Source: Macrocystis pyrifera (taxonomy: Eukaryota; Sar; Phaeophyceae; Laminariales; Laminariaceae). Taken from it: a stretch of 64,000 bases of DNA. Below the pieces are notes generated by a model. That model saw nothing but the letters and a program-made list of their open reading frames with translations, had not been told where the DNA came from and did no database searches. Location: contig JASSKH010000001.1 of the NCBI GenBank assembly GCA_031763025.1, positions 22,755,840 to 22,819,839 of the forward strand, written 5' to 3'. Of the stretch, positions 1 to 11,800 are shown one piece after another. Every line of letters starts with the position of its first letter. Positions within the stretch are counted from its first letter, which is position 1. Both the position numbers and the translations under genes were made by a program.

Positions 1-159
1 TGAGCGGCACCTTACCCGTACATTTTTATTTATTTGTTTTCAGTCGCCATGCCGCAACGTGTGAACCTAATTGCAGAATTAGGTGAGATATCACGATTCA
101 CCTTACAGCAGCAATGTAAAACGACTTTAGTGATCAACTGCAAGAAAATATTATTATTC

Positions 160-180
160 TATTACGGGGGTCCATAGTTG
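160..180. repeat. End fragment of TTACGGGGG foldback element
   Basis: The end motif of the short inverted-repeat family described at 16868-16978 (CTATTACGGGGGTCCATAG) is present, but the rest of the element is not. The sequence diverges straight after the terminal repeat. Confidence 0.55.
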
Positions 181-263
181 GAACCTGGTATAAGTACCCC
201 ATGGGGTACTTGGATCAAAAGTACCTCAAAGAGGTATTGCAAGTACCCCAAAGGAAGACCTAT

Positions 264-600
264 GTTTTTTTTTTTGTTTTTTTTTTTTTTTTTCATCATC
301 CCTTTTACTTTCCAGCCCACTCGTAGGAGGTTTTACCCTCGACGATCTTCTGGACAAGCCGTGGTCACAGGTGTCGTCCCTTCTCCCCCCCGGTACGTGC
401 CTTTAGTTTTTATCGCGCATAGGGTTCAGCATTCCCACTGCTCGTCGATTTTCATCGAATGTACAGCTAACTCACGCTCTCGCGCTTTCCGCTAATCAAT
501 TTTATGCAAGAAAAAGTCCCCATGAGCATGCACTCGGTGAGACTCGAACTCACGAAATTGATCTTGATAGGCTCGCGGACCACCTGCCAAGCCACCGGGG
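264..600 (-). mobile_element. tRNA-derived SINE, copy 1
   Basis: Read on the minus strand the unit starts CCCCGGTGGCTTGGTAGG (pol III A-box-like) and continues with GACTCGAACTCAC on the plus strand, the complement of a B box (GTTCGAGTC). A conserved body of about 240 bp ends in a long A-run, seen here as the T-run at 264-293. The same unit recurs at 2071-2394, 4593-4698 (partial), 54412-54737 and 58170-58502. Head, body and poly(A) tail in both orientations identify a retroposed SINE. It is non-coding; open frames across it are incidental. Confidence 0.8.
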
Positions 601-2070
601 ATGTACAGTAGTACTACTGCTGTATAATTACACATGATACATACATTCAATGTCGACGTATCCCAAGCTTTGATCTGATCCGGTTCGCTACTGCTGTACA
701 GCAGGCCGCGGCACCACCACATAAGGTCACATACAGCCGCAGCAGTACTATCGTGCCATTTGGTATCTTATACTACCACTGCCCCGTAATGTTAATAGTA
801 CGTCGACGTCGTTCGTTAGAGTATGATACTCTCACTCGTACTCGTATCAGCCAGATCATGGCCTATTAATAGTACATTGTTTATGTATCTATCTGTAGCC
901 CATAGCTCTCCCTCCACTCCCGGCGAACAAACAACCTTTACCTGGGTATGTTACTATACTGCTGCTACTGGTTGTCCTCACCCTTTTTTTTGCGGAAATG
1001 CGTGCAGAAGAGCTATCAAGTATAATAGGTTCCTACCCGTCCTGGCCTCATGATCCGGGTGATAGACACAAATAAATAAGAATTGAATGTATTAATTTGG
1101 TTCCTGTTTCTTCGTGAGTTTTTAGCGATTGACACATGATTAATATATATACTATTACGGGGGTCCATAGTTAATAGGACCTATGGTATACATAAAAACC
1201 TATAGTCTGCGCACCCATCGTGGACGCAAAGGGTATATATACCACAGCAAGAATATTCAGTTGACACACCAACCGCCTCCTGCTGTGATTACTTTTTCAC
1301 TGGTTGCAGTATCTCATCGTCGTCTTGCGACAACGTCAAGATCACATATACCAGGTATGCATGTACCTGCTCCGCTGCTGTACAGACTGAAGTTTCACTG
1401 ATTGACTGGCCAACATTTTCTGACGTATGCCTTTTAGACTGAAGTTTCACTGATTGGCTGATCACATTTTCTGGCGTATGCCTTTACAGCAGTGCTGTGC
1501 AGTTAGGGGCAATGTGATTAAGAATTGTTGACACAGCTCAATCTCGTGAAACGCAAACGTACTGCTGTATTTCATCGTCGTCTTGCCACGACGTCAAGAT
1601 CACATATATGCATGTGCCTGCTCCGCTGCTATACGAGACCGAAGCTTCACTGATTGACTGATACCACATTTTCTGACGTATGCCTTTTAGACTGCAGGTT
1701 CACTGATTGCCTAATCAACATATTCTGACGCATGCCTTTTTACAGAGCTGTTCAGTTAGGGGCAATGTGAACGTATACATGCCTCAACGCGAACGCGCGA
1801 CAGGTAACCAGCAAGAATATACAGCAGTGCACTATTATATCCAGCCGCACTTGTTTATTTATTCTTTTATTTATTTTCTCGCTGTAAGTTTTTGTTGCCC
1901 TGCCGCAACCTGTGGATTCTGCCACGCGCTTTCACTCAACAAGACGCAATTTCTGCCCTTGCAATTGACTATCTACAAGAATCCGCGCTCAAGACCTCTC
2001 GTATCCACAAGTATTGTGCCATAATACTCGAAATATGATGGCGTGTCCACGCCCACCCAGATAGCCGGCG
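601..2070. other. No gene; repeat-derived sequence
   Basis: No coding exon recognised. About half of a TTACGGGGG foldback element lies at 1152-1205. A roughly 50-bp unit (TTCACTGATTG...CACATTTTCTGACGTATGCCTTTTA) occurs four times, in pairs at 1387-1490 and 1640-1740, with GTTCAGTTAGGGGCAATGTGA after each pair. The stretch therefore looks like a duplicated module of about 250 bp. Sequence at 1960-2010 (ATCCGCGCTCAAGACCTCTCG) is related to the tandem array at 2960-4215. Confidence 0.6.
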
Positions 2071-2394
2071 TCCCCGGTGGCTTGGTAGGTGGTCCGCGTG
2101 CCTGTCAAGATCAACTTCGTGGGTGCAAGTCTCACCGAGTGCATGCTCATAGGGACTTTTTCTTGCATAAAAAAATGATTAGCGGAAAGCGCGAGAGCGT
2201 GAGTTAGCTACATTCGATGAAAATCGACGAGCAGTGGGAATGCTGAACCCTATGCGCGACAAAAAATGAAGGCACGTACCGGGGGGGGAGAAGGGACGAC
2301 ACCTGTGACCACGGCTTGTCCAGAAGATCGTCGAGGGTAAAACCTCCTACGAGTGGGCTGGAAAGTAGAAGTGATGAAAAAAAAAAAAAAAAAA
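2071..2394 (+). mobile_element. tRNA-derived SINE, copy 2
   Basis: Plus-strand copy of the SINE at 58170-58502, starting TCCCCGGTGGCTTGGTAGG and ending in A18 at 2377-2394. Its B box has diverged (GGTGCAAGTCTCACC rather than GAGTTCGAGTCTCACC), so this copy is probably transcriptionally dead. Confidence 0.8.
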
Positions 2395-2959
2395 GACTGC
2401 CAAGAGATTCACCGGACGCCATCACTCTCTCGATTACGATTATCGTAGTGTCTCTGCCGTCGCTCAAGGCCAAAGTCCGGTGATATCTCGTTGCTGCGAT
2501 TTGTGATTTTGCTTGTGCTTGATCACGAAGTTCACGTTGCTGTTCGCCCGCTTTTTGTTTTTGCACGTACAACACAACTTCAGCCATTCCCAAACGCGCA
2601 CGCCCTCGTAAACTGGCAAAAATCTGCGCCCATCACGATCGCGTAAGAGGTACCAGCAAGACTACCCAGTGACCATTGTAGCATACGAACATACCAAGCA
2701 TTACCGTGGTATCTAATCCTACGTACTGCTGTTCAGCAGTCGAAATTGCGATCGTTCTAAAGACTCAGCGCCCCATCGCGTACACACGAGAGGTAACCAG
2801 CCCGAGTATACAGTTGTGACGTATTTAGGCTTGAAATTATCGTCGCCCTGCCGCGACGTGTGAGCGGAATAGCAAATCATGCCACTCGCTTCCACCTAGC
2901 AAGACACAACAATATCTGCCCTCGGCGACTATATGCAAGTATCCGCGCTCAAGACATCT

Positions 2960-4215
2960 CGTGCGTTTTTGGCTGTAAATATTACTTCTCACCCAAGAAA
3001 TCGTCAAGGGAGTCACTGATTCCTCGCTTGTTTTCGCGCTCAATATCCGCCTTGCGGCGACTATCATACCTAGAAGTATCTGCGCTCAAGACATCTCGAG
3101 CGTTTTGGCAGTGAAGATTATCTCTCACCCAGTAATTCGTCTGGTTTTGGCCGTGAAGATTATCTCTCACCCAATTATTCATCTGGGAGTCACTCATCCA
3201 TTGCGCCATTTTATGTACATGTATTCGCGCTCAATATCCGCCTTGAGTCGACCATCCACAAGTATCCGTGCTCAAGACATCTCGAGCGTTTTGGCTGTGA
3301 AGATTATTTCTCACCCAAAAAATCGTCTGGGGAGTCACTCATTCATTGCGCCATTTTTAGATACCAGTTACTTGTTTTTGCGCTCAATATCTGCCTTGCG
3401 GCGACAATAATAAAATATACAAGTATCCGCGCTCAAGACATCTCGAGCGTTTCGGCTGTGAAGATTTTCTCTCACCAAATACTTCGCCTGGGGAGTCACT
3501 CATTCATTGCGCCATTTGTACATACCAGGTGCTTGTTTTTGCGCTCAATGTCTTCCTTGGGCGACTACACACAAGTATCCGCGCTCAAGACATCTCGGGC
3601 GTTTCGCCTGTGAAGATTATCTCTCACCCAATAATTCATCAGGGGAGTCACTCATTCATTGCGCCATTTTACATACTCGTATTTGCGCTCAAGAATTCTC
3701 GAGCGTTAACATGATATTCTGCAACTCCGACTATCTACAAGTATCCACGCTCAAGTAACCGCGCTCAAGACCTCTCGAGAAATTGCCCGTGAAAATCTCT
3801 CACCCAGCATTCCGCGTGGGGAGTCACTCATTCAATATGTGCCACAATACATACTTGTATTTACGCTGAACCGAGTCGATTGTGTGGCTGTGAAGATTAT
3901 CTCTCACCCAGCATTCCGCGTTGGGAGTCACTCATTCAATGTGCCATGTTATATGCTTGTATTTACTCTGAACCGGGTCGAGCGTTTGGCTGTGAAGATT
4001 ATCTCTCACCCAGCATTCCGCATGGATGGGGAATCACTCATTCATTATGCCGCATTATTATATGGCGTTTATACACGCCAATCTGAACTTAATATGCTCC
4101 CCACCGCAAAGCGCAAAATGCCCCCTCGAGGCTCTCGTTTGGCTGTGAAGATTATCTCCTATCCAGCAGTCCGCGTAGGGAATAACTCGTTCATTATACC
4201 ACATTGTCATATCGT
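2960..4215. repeat. Diverged tandem array, about ten units
   Basis: The core GTGAAGATTATCTCTCACCC followed by GGGGAGTCACTCATTCA recurs near 2971, 3109, 3149, 3292, 3456, 3606, 3786, 3887, 3990 and 4142. Spacing is irregular (about 40-180 bp). Each core is followed by a GCGCCATTTT...TTGCGCTCAA segment and preceded by CGCTCAAGACATCTCGAGCG. Later units carry CCAGCATTCCGCG where earlier ones carry AATAATTCATC, so two subtypes succeed one another. Short reading frames here are by-products of the repetition. Confidence 0.75.
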
Positions 4216-4592
4216 GCATGTCCACGTCAATCTCAATTCATTTTGCGCCCTACCGCCAAGCGCGATAGATACCGGCAAGAATCTCCAATTGTTGTGCATG
4301 AGCGATATCTTAAGCGTGCAAGTTTTGCGTCGCCTTGCCATAACGTTAGGAACCCAATTGCGAAGGTATGGTATCACGATTCACCTTCTTCCACCTGCAA
4401 CTTTTAGCGTCGCCTTGCCGCAACGTATGAACCCAATTGCGGAACAGGTATGATACCACTATTCGCCGTACAGCAGCAATGTGAAGCGATTTTTAGTAGT
4501 CAACTGCAGAATGTATTAAAAAGTCTACGCCCCATCGTGTACACGAAAGGTATAGTTACCACAGCAAGAATATGCAGTTGACACACTAACCA

Positions 4593-4698
4593 CCCCCGGT
4601 ACGTTCCTTTATGTTTTGTCGCGCATAGGGTTCAGCATTCCCTCTGCTCGTCGATTTTCACCGAATGTATACAGCTAACTCACGCTCTCGCGCTTTCC
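4593..4698 (-). mobile_element. tRNA-derived SINE, copy 3 (partial)
   Basis: Only the central body of the SINE is present (from CCCCCGGTACGT to CGCTCTCGCGCTTTCC). Both the tRNA-like head and the poly(A) tail are missing, so this is an internal fragment. Confidence 0.65.
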
Positions 4699-5282
4699 TT
4701 TACTGGTACCTGGTAATTTGCAGTGTCGCGCGAGTGTTCAATTTGCAAAATGATACCACGCACGTTGTAGATGTTGCTTGCCAAGAAGGCGGACAGAAGG
4801 CGGACGGTCGCGACTGTAGAGGTGGGCACCTTTAAAATAAAAACCGGTTTAAACCGGTTTTTGGAAACCCAGCAGGCTTGTTCGAGTAGTCGGTTTTTGA
4901 AAAAAGAAACCGCGTTTTTTTTTTTTGCCGTTAACCGGAAACCGAAAAAAAAAACGGGAAACCAGGCAGAACCGGACACATTTTTATTGATTTTCGACAG
5001 AATAAAACCATCACTATTAATAGTAACTATTAATAGACTGCCTGCACAGCAGCAGTTGCAGGACTATTAATAGTATTAATAAGCAGAGCATGCTGTATAT
5101 TCCGTACCTGGTACCCTAGGTCCACGTCATATTATTCCTCCTCCCACCCTAAGGATATTGTTTTTTTGAAAAAAAAATCAAATCCTGGAAGCACCACCCA
5201 CCCTGAGAAAAGTTTTTCCTTCTCTTTTTTTCCGAACCTCTCTAATGTACCAGATATCGGCCAGCATTATAAACTTGCATAG
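4699..5282. other. No gene; low-complexity sequence
   Basis: No exon recognised. AAACCGGTTT motifs with A- and T-runs occupy 4826-4980, and short palindromic motifs (ACTATTAATAGT, GTACCTGGTAC) occupy 5010-5110. Confidence 0.5.
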
Positions 5283-5425
5283 GGGTGGGGGGGCGGGGCG
5301 TACTCATCTGTTGCTCGCCCTAGTCTTTTGACCATTGACCACGCATTCCTTCCAAACCGGAGCACCGTTCCTACTCCTGATGGAAGCACCCCCAACAGTT
5401 GGGCGCTCATTACGTTATTTCCATA
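5283..5425 (+). repeat. Poly-G-capped repeat, family B, copy 1
   Basis: A G-rich run followed by GTACTCATCTGTTGCTCGCC, TTTTGACCATTGACCACG and GGAGCACCG...GGGCGCTCATT. The same order is seen at 48949-49097 and, shortened, at 38415-38512 and 42790-42846. Confidence 0.6.
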
Positions 5426-5865
5426 CTGTGTACCATGTGTTACATAGAAATATTTCGCTTGTATTATCCCTATCCTGTTTCGCCGCCTGTGGCCACCATC
5501 TATCTCCTAGGATCGCGACCGCTTTCTCGCTACGATCTATTCATAGTGTACCAAACTCCTCCACGTATGCCACATTTGTCTATTTTCCTCATCTCCTCTA
5601 ACACATCCCGTTCCTCCTTGTGCATTTCACATTCCCCCATTTTTAATTTATGAGAGTTCTGCTCTCTATTGCGTTTCCAAAAGCACGTCTATGAATCTTC
5701 TTTCTCCTCCTCCCGGCTACTGGGTACTACATAAGTATGTACCACGTACCTATTTCTTCTTTCTGGCAGTTCCAGGTCCCCTCCACAAAATCGCAGTTAC
5801 AGCGTTTGGCGAAGTCCATTGGGCCATGCAAATACGTTTTTAATTCGTCTCTCTTCCCTTACCCC
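5426..5865. other. No feature recognised
   Basis: Pyrimidine-rich sequence with no coding exon, RNA gene or repeat that I can support. Confidence 0.4.
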
Positions 5866-6599
5866 CTAAGGGCCGTTCCTAACGAACCGAAAAAAAAAAC
5901 ACGATTCGTGACTTTTTGGCATGCCAAAAGATCACGATCCGTGATATTTCAGTTCTATCGAAAAAAAAAAAAAAAAGGCCACGTTTCGTGATCTTTTCAA
6001 ATTGTAAAAGTTCCGATATTTCAAACCCAACGATTTTTGGGGGTAGAGCCAACTCTCGCGAGTGGGGCACGGTCAGGCCGGCCGGGCCGGGCCCACTGCG
6101 CCTCGCCCAGCCCGTGATATATTCGAATCACGGGCCGAAGCCTGACCCAGCCTACGAGATTCCAATTTCACCGACCGTCGGCCCAGCCCGGTTCGCGAGA
6201 TTCCATCTCGCAGGGCGTCTGCCCGGCCTGGCCTATGACATCCTCAGCTCATTTTCGCGTCTGTCTTCGAGCTGTGGCTTCTCCTCCTCGAAATTTCGAA
6301 GCCACAACCTCCTCGTTAGCCCGCGCCCAGCGGCGTCTTTGGGTATCCCGTTGTCTACAAGCGGCGTACGAAGCAGAGTCTGCCATGCCCCTATACCGAC
6401 CTTCGGACACCGTTGGTGCGCGTGGGTTGCGTAGTGCCTTGATCAGGCGTATTTCGAGACACAACAAATGTCACAAATCATGATTTTGTTTTTTTTTAAG
6501 GGAAGAGCAAAAAAAAATGGAGTCATGAATCGTGATCACGACAAAAAAAATCACGATTCACGACAAAAATGATTTTTTTTGTTCGTTAGGAATGGCCCC
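5866..6599. mobile_element. Candidate terminal-inverted-repeat element
   Basis: The left end (GGGCCGTTCCTAACGAAC at 5870-5887) is nearly the reverse complement of the right end (GTTCGTTAGGAATGGCCC at 6581-6598). Just inside both ends lie A-runs and copies of CACGATTCGTGA-like palindromes. The extreme left bases (CTAAGG) match the end of the element at 53592-54368, suggesting one superfamily. No clean target duplication and no transposase are visible, so it is probably a non-autonomous DNA transposon. Confidence 0.5.
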
Positions 6600-8770
6600 A
6601 AAAATAATGTATTTGATTTTATTCTCCGCTTTCACCTTGTTTGTTAGCGCTAGCCTTACCCTGTTAATATCATTTATTCTACTTCTGTCCCGTACCTACC
6701 AAACTCCTCCGTGGGTGGCATGTTCTTCTTGCTTTCCTCCTACATCCTGCCATACTTTCTCGACTATAAATAGGAAATCCCACCACGTTCCAGCTTGCCT
6801 TTTCGTTTCTTTCTCCCATACAGCTCTATCTGCTATGGCTGGCAACCTCTTTGTTGGCATGTTCCTTTATGCTGCCTTTTGAACGTTCTCGCGTTTCTAT
6901 TTGTTTTAATAAGTAGGCGCTCTTTTGATAGTGCTGTTAGCCCCGCGTCTTTCCTATCCTGGTTGTCTTGCCTAACGTGTGAAGATGGTCTATGCGCGCA
7001 GCCACGGTTTCGCCTAGCCCTGCTTACCCTTCGCATATTTTGTCTTCCTTCTCCGTCATTGTTCCCATTATATCGTTCAGAATCTTACGAAATGTGTTGC
7101 CTACTATGATTAAGAGCGTCATTCCTCCATAGTTTTCCCGGTCAGCCTTATCTCAGTTCCTAAAAAAGGCCCTTCGTACTGATCCAACAGTCTGAACGCG
7201 TACATACTGGTACTCGTTATATCATACAGAAACAGCATTTTAATGTTGCTGCTGCCTCGTCTACGAACTATGCCACTCAGATGACTACTGTGTACTGACT
7301 ATCTGTGGATGCTGCGTTGCAACGTAGCTGATAAAGAGGGACGCAATATAGTAATCACTCGAGCTACGTGGCGTATATTAATATTTTTAGGTAATAGAGG
7401 GGGAGGGAAGCATCCTGCACTAAGACCGATTTTCCGCTGTCGACACGATCGCCGCCACTGTCTTCGGAACCGTGTAGGTGACTAAATTCCAAAGGCTGAG
7501 CGAAATCGAGGTTGGGCAGTATGTACCCTCGGAGCCAAAACAGCTAGTACCGCGCGCGGACGAGAAAGAGCGCGCGGCGGCATGGTAACTCACCGAGAGC
7601 ATGGACTATACACACCCCTCCGTGCCAACTAAACAATCGGCTTGATCGGACGCGATCAGCGTTGCAACGAGTCTGCCAAATATTGCAGCTACTTTCCTGG
7701 TGTGAAGACGCAAGGCTCAGGCACTCTGGCCTCCTTTAGCTGCTGATATGACGATATGAAGCACCAAATTTACGAGATCGCAATTTTTCAACCTATGAGT
7801 ACCTAACGAAACCACCAAATACTCCCTGTATTGTATGAAGAACAAAAACCGACCCCCCTCCCCTTGATGTTTGTACGAATGACCCTCACGCATTCGCAAG
7901 ACCTCACTGACGGACACTGAAGCACGGCACCGAGCGAACGCGATGCCAAAGCTTTGGCCGTATCTGGTGGACCTGGGCAATAAGACAGAGGTCAAACGTT
8001 CGATCGCACACATTTGTTCGCTAACACTGCACGTTTCCCACGATAGTAGGAACAGCGCTGCCTGCGGCTCTACAGCAAGTAATCACTATCCCTCAGACAA
8101 ACCCATGCATTCTGTAACGACTGACTAGGTTTTAGGGCAAACCACTACCGCAATGTGAGAACGTTATCATAATATTCATCATCTCGACGACCATGATCAT
8201 CGCCATCAAGTGCCGGTTCGTAGGCGTCTCGGTGGCCCCAGTAGGCTGTGACCCCTCCAGTCACCCAGAATCACTTTCGGTCGGCCTGGTCATGGTTTTT
8301 ATTCTCGTTCGCTTGCTGTGCGAGAGTTGCGATGACGCCTCGAGGTCAGCGTGCACGCTTGAGCCATGTCATAACCATAAGCCGCCGCAAACTCCTACCT
8401 GGTACATCACTTACGGTGCGCCCGGTTCGAAATATACCAACACAAAATATTGTCGAAGTGTCGTCCTAAGCGCTAGTCGTGAGAAGTGCGACTCCGACGA
8501 GCTACACGCTTATTATTCATGCCCGACCACCAATGTCGCCTGTCGTGCTGCACAAACAAAGAGGCGTTGGGGTATGCCGTGAGTGGTCCTCCGATCTCCC
8601 CCTTGCCCGCCTCCCCTATATATTCGCCTCCACCGACGTACTCGTGCTCTGGCCGCGCATGGTGATTTTTGCGCCCGTCTCATGCGGGTTTCACCGCGTG
8701 TTTCGTCTGTTATTGAAGGGGGGGCGGACGAGCACCCGCCCAGTACACGAAGACGAATCCCGGCAAGATC
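6600..8770. other. No gene; upstream flank of SDMT-like gene 1
   Basis: Open frames here are short and match no family I know. The 5' untranslated region and promoter of the gene starting at 8771 should lie in the last few hundred bases, but I cannot place a transcription start. Confidence 0.4.
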
Positions 8771-8872
8771 ATGGCTGCGGCATTGGTGACCTCGAACGAT
8801 GAGGGGGACATGATGTCCGCGGTGGTGGGGGACTACTACGACTCTGACAACGCTTTCAACTTCTACCAACAG
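8771..8872 (+). CDS. SDMT-like gene 1, exon 1
   Basis: The ATG at 8771 opens 34 codons (MAAALVTSND...FNFYQQ). The exon ends CAG|GTGAAA, a good donor. The start is supported by gene 3, whose first exon also begins ATG-GCT-GC and has the same 34 codons. The segment YYDSDNAFNFY is shared by all three copies. Confidence 0.85.
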
Positions 8873-11800
8873 GTGAAAAACATAATGGAGCCACAAAAAA
8901 GCAGTAGAAGCAGTGATACTGTTTTGGTATGTGTACTCTCGCCGCTCTCGCGACCCCCTGTTATTCGGGCCAAAACCAGATTGTGGAAACAGACAGCACA
9001 CCCTACGTGTTGGCGGCAACTTCACTATATTGTTTCTCGCTACGGCTAGCCTCGTGCCAGGAAGTGTGATATAAGCAGTATGCATAACGCGAATGAACCT
9101 GCCGAGTGATTTCTGAAGAAGATTTCTTGAGCTGCGTCGCGCGGGCCAGACCCAACGATCCAATACCTGGTCCGATCTTCCCAGATCGCGTATTTTCTCG
9201 TCTCTTCTCATTTTCCTGCGGTACAGGCCAGAGTAAATGGGACCAAATTTTGTTAGTAAAAGTAGGGAAATATGTAGTTTTTTGTGTGTACCGTAGGTGC
9301 TATATACTATGGTCCTCCGTAATATGAAACCACCAACTGCAAACGATACGCCCCACTCTCCCCCTTCCGCGCGACGGACATGAACAGTCCCCCTCTCTCC
9401 TTTTTTTTTCTCTCGGTTTTTGACGGTCATCTTTTCTGGCAGTCGAACTAGATCGCTTGTGCGGGGTGGAGAATGTTCACTCCGCACAAGGGCAATGGTC
9501 GTTTAACGCAGTGTACCTATGATAAGGCACCCACGAGACAGCCACATAGTGTACCTTGTGCTATCTCTTGAAGTGGCTACACCAGAAAACAAATGTGTTC
9601 ATTTCGACGATGTCATCCATATACAAGAAAGTCCGCCTCACAAGCAGTTCTTGGTACAGTAGGATGCAGCCTACCCTTCATGCGACTCGTCGAACACCTC
9701 ATGGCGCTTCGCGCTTGGTGCAAGCAATGTCTGTCTGGTCGACAAAAACCCGACGTGCTCCGTCCCTGCATTGTAGGGATGGATGCAAGGTTTATGATCA
9801 TACGGCTGCAACCATTCACGACATGAGTACACCCCCGATCCCTACCACCGCCTGTTCCACACAAAATTCATAGGTGTGGGGGGGGGAGTGCATCCATGTC
9901 GGCATGTATAACATGCTCCAGGGTGAAGATGCCAAGCTGGAAGGAGTTTCCAGGCTCGCTAAGGCCAGCGCATTGTGCACGCAGGAGCTCCTCTCTCGGT
10001 GCTTTCCCGGCGGCGACGACCCCGCTCCCAGCAAATGCACCCTCATGGATCTGGGTTCTGGATATGGAGGAATGGCGAGGGTGGCCGCCAAAGAATTCGG
10101 CTGCAAGGTGCGGGGACCGTCTCGTGTATTACCTGTACTATATCACGCTAGTACTTGCCTACGTTCGCATATCGGGTTCGAATGGCGGCAGCGAGAAAAA
10201 ATCCGTCCGTGCTATTTAGCCCCGCCGTCCAAGTGATGCAACTCCTTGTAGCTCAGAGCAGTAGGGACTAGGAGGCAAAGGAAGGGAGAGTGCGAGGGAT
10301 AACGACAACAACAACAGTTAACATGTAGAGGCTGTATCAAGCAAAATACCCCAACTTTGTTAGGCGTCGGACATCACGCCGTCTTTAGGAGATACACCCT
10401 GTTTTTTTCACATCTGTTTTATGAGCCCTAGTCAAAACCCATTTAACGAAAGTCGTTCGTTTGTTTGGTTTTCGACACATGTTTTCTCGTTTTGCATTTT
10501 TTTTTTTGTATTTGGGCCTTGAGTAGGTTCCAATTTTCCTGCGACAACACCGTCCGCTAACGGATTGGCACAGGCTCGTAGAACACGAGCTGAAACAAAC
10601 TAGAGAAACCAGGATCTCACCTCACTATGCAACATGAACGTTTCCTCCTTTGGACGATAACAGTGAAAATTTTGCGGGGTTGCCTTGCAATTACTCATCA
10701 GTATGGTCCCAACGTTAAGCGTAAAATGTAAGATGATATTGGTCCTACGCAGTCAAGTATTCGAATATTTGCGCGAAAAAAAAAAGCAGGCATGCCTTCG
10801 AATTCCTGGAACCACCTCGTTCAGAACATAACCTGAAACAAAAGTACAGATTCCTACGGAAACGCCTGACTAGTGTGACCTTAAAGTGAAGGCCTGGGGT
10901 TGGTCGGGACAAATCGTCACCGCCTTCCGCTATTCATGGAGGTCAGTATGATGCCAAGCATGTGGCATTAGAGCAGACATTGCATTCGTGGCTTACAAAA
11001 CATCAATCAGCTTGAACCTGGTCGTGTACGAAAAGAAAATCACGCTCAAGAGTCTGGGCGTCAACAGATAAAATTGCTACCCTTCGGTATTGCCCTCCCT
11101 TGCTACAGACATAAACGAATGAGCCTAAATGAAGTTATCATTACGTCCAAGGTCACTGTGTCTAACCGGATCAAGCGAACTACCTCAGGTTTATAGTGCC
11201 GGCTTGGCGGCCCTCTCAAAAAACAAAAAACACCCTTCTCTCTGCCGGATGCCTCCTGTGCTCATAGCTCCAAGCAAGTTGACTCGCGGAAACCCAATAT
11301 CTCCCTCCAATCTACGCGAACGCAAACTACCCATACTAAACTTCCCGTACCAAACCCCACGCGCACGCTTCTAAAGGTGGTGTGCATCAACGTCGCCAAG
11401 AAAGAGAATAGCATAAATTCCGCCCTGACCAAGGCCGCCGGGCTAGAAGACAAGGTCATCATCCCCGGGGAGAAGACGTTCTTCAACACGGGAATGCCGG
11501 ACTCCAGCTGCAACTTCGTCCTGTCGCAGGACTCGCTGCTGCACGCGGGATCACAACGACACAGGGCGCTGGCGGAGGCGGCGCGCGTGCTGAAACCGGG
11601 AGGTAAATTAGTGTTTACGGACATCATGCAGTCAGAGGAGGCTGAGGCTAAGGACTTGCAAGAGGTGAGGAGAGGAGAACCAAAAGCAGGAGGAATGGGC
11701 AGGTGGGCGGGCGGATGAGAGGGGGTGGCGTCGGCAACCGGCGGGGTCACGAACGGGAATAGCAAGGCAATGTTCGAGCGTCGCGCGTTTGTGCCAGACC

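Larger units (their letters stand above)
8873..9873 (+). other. Intron 1 of SDMT-like gene 1
   Basis: GTGAAA...TTCATAG. It holds an eroded foldback element (9222-9324) and a minus-strand copy of repeat family A (9478-9837), which fill most of its second half. Confidence 0.75.

Noticed and set aside
8513-9487. 324-codon minus-strand open frame
   Set aside because: It runs antisense to exon 1 of gene 1 and through a foldback element, and has no family resemblance.
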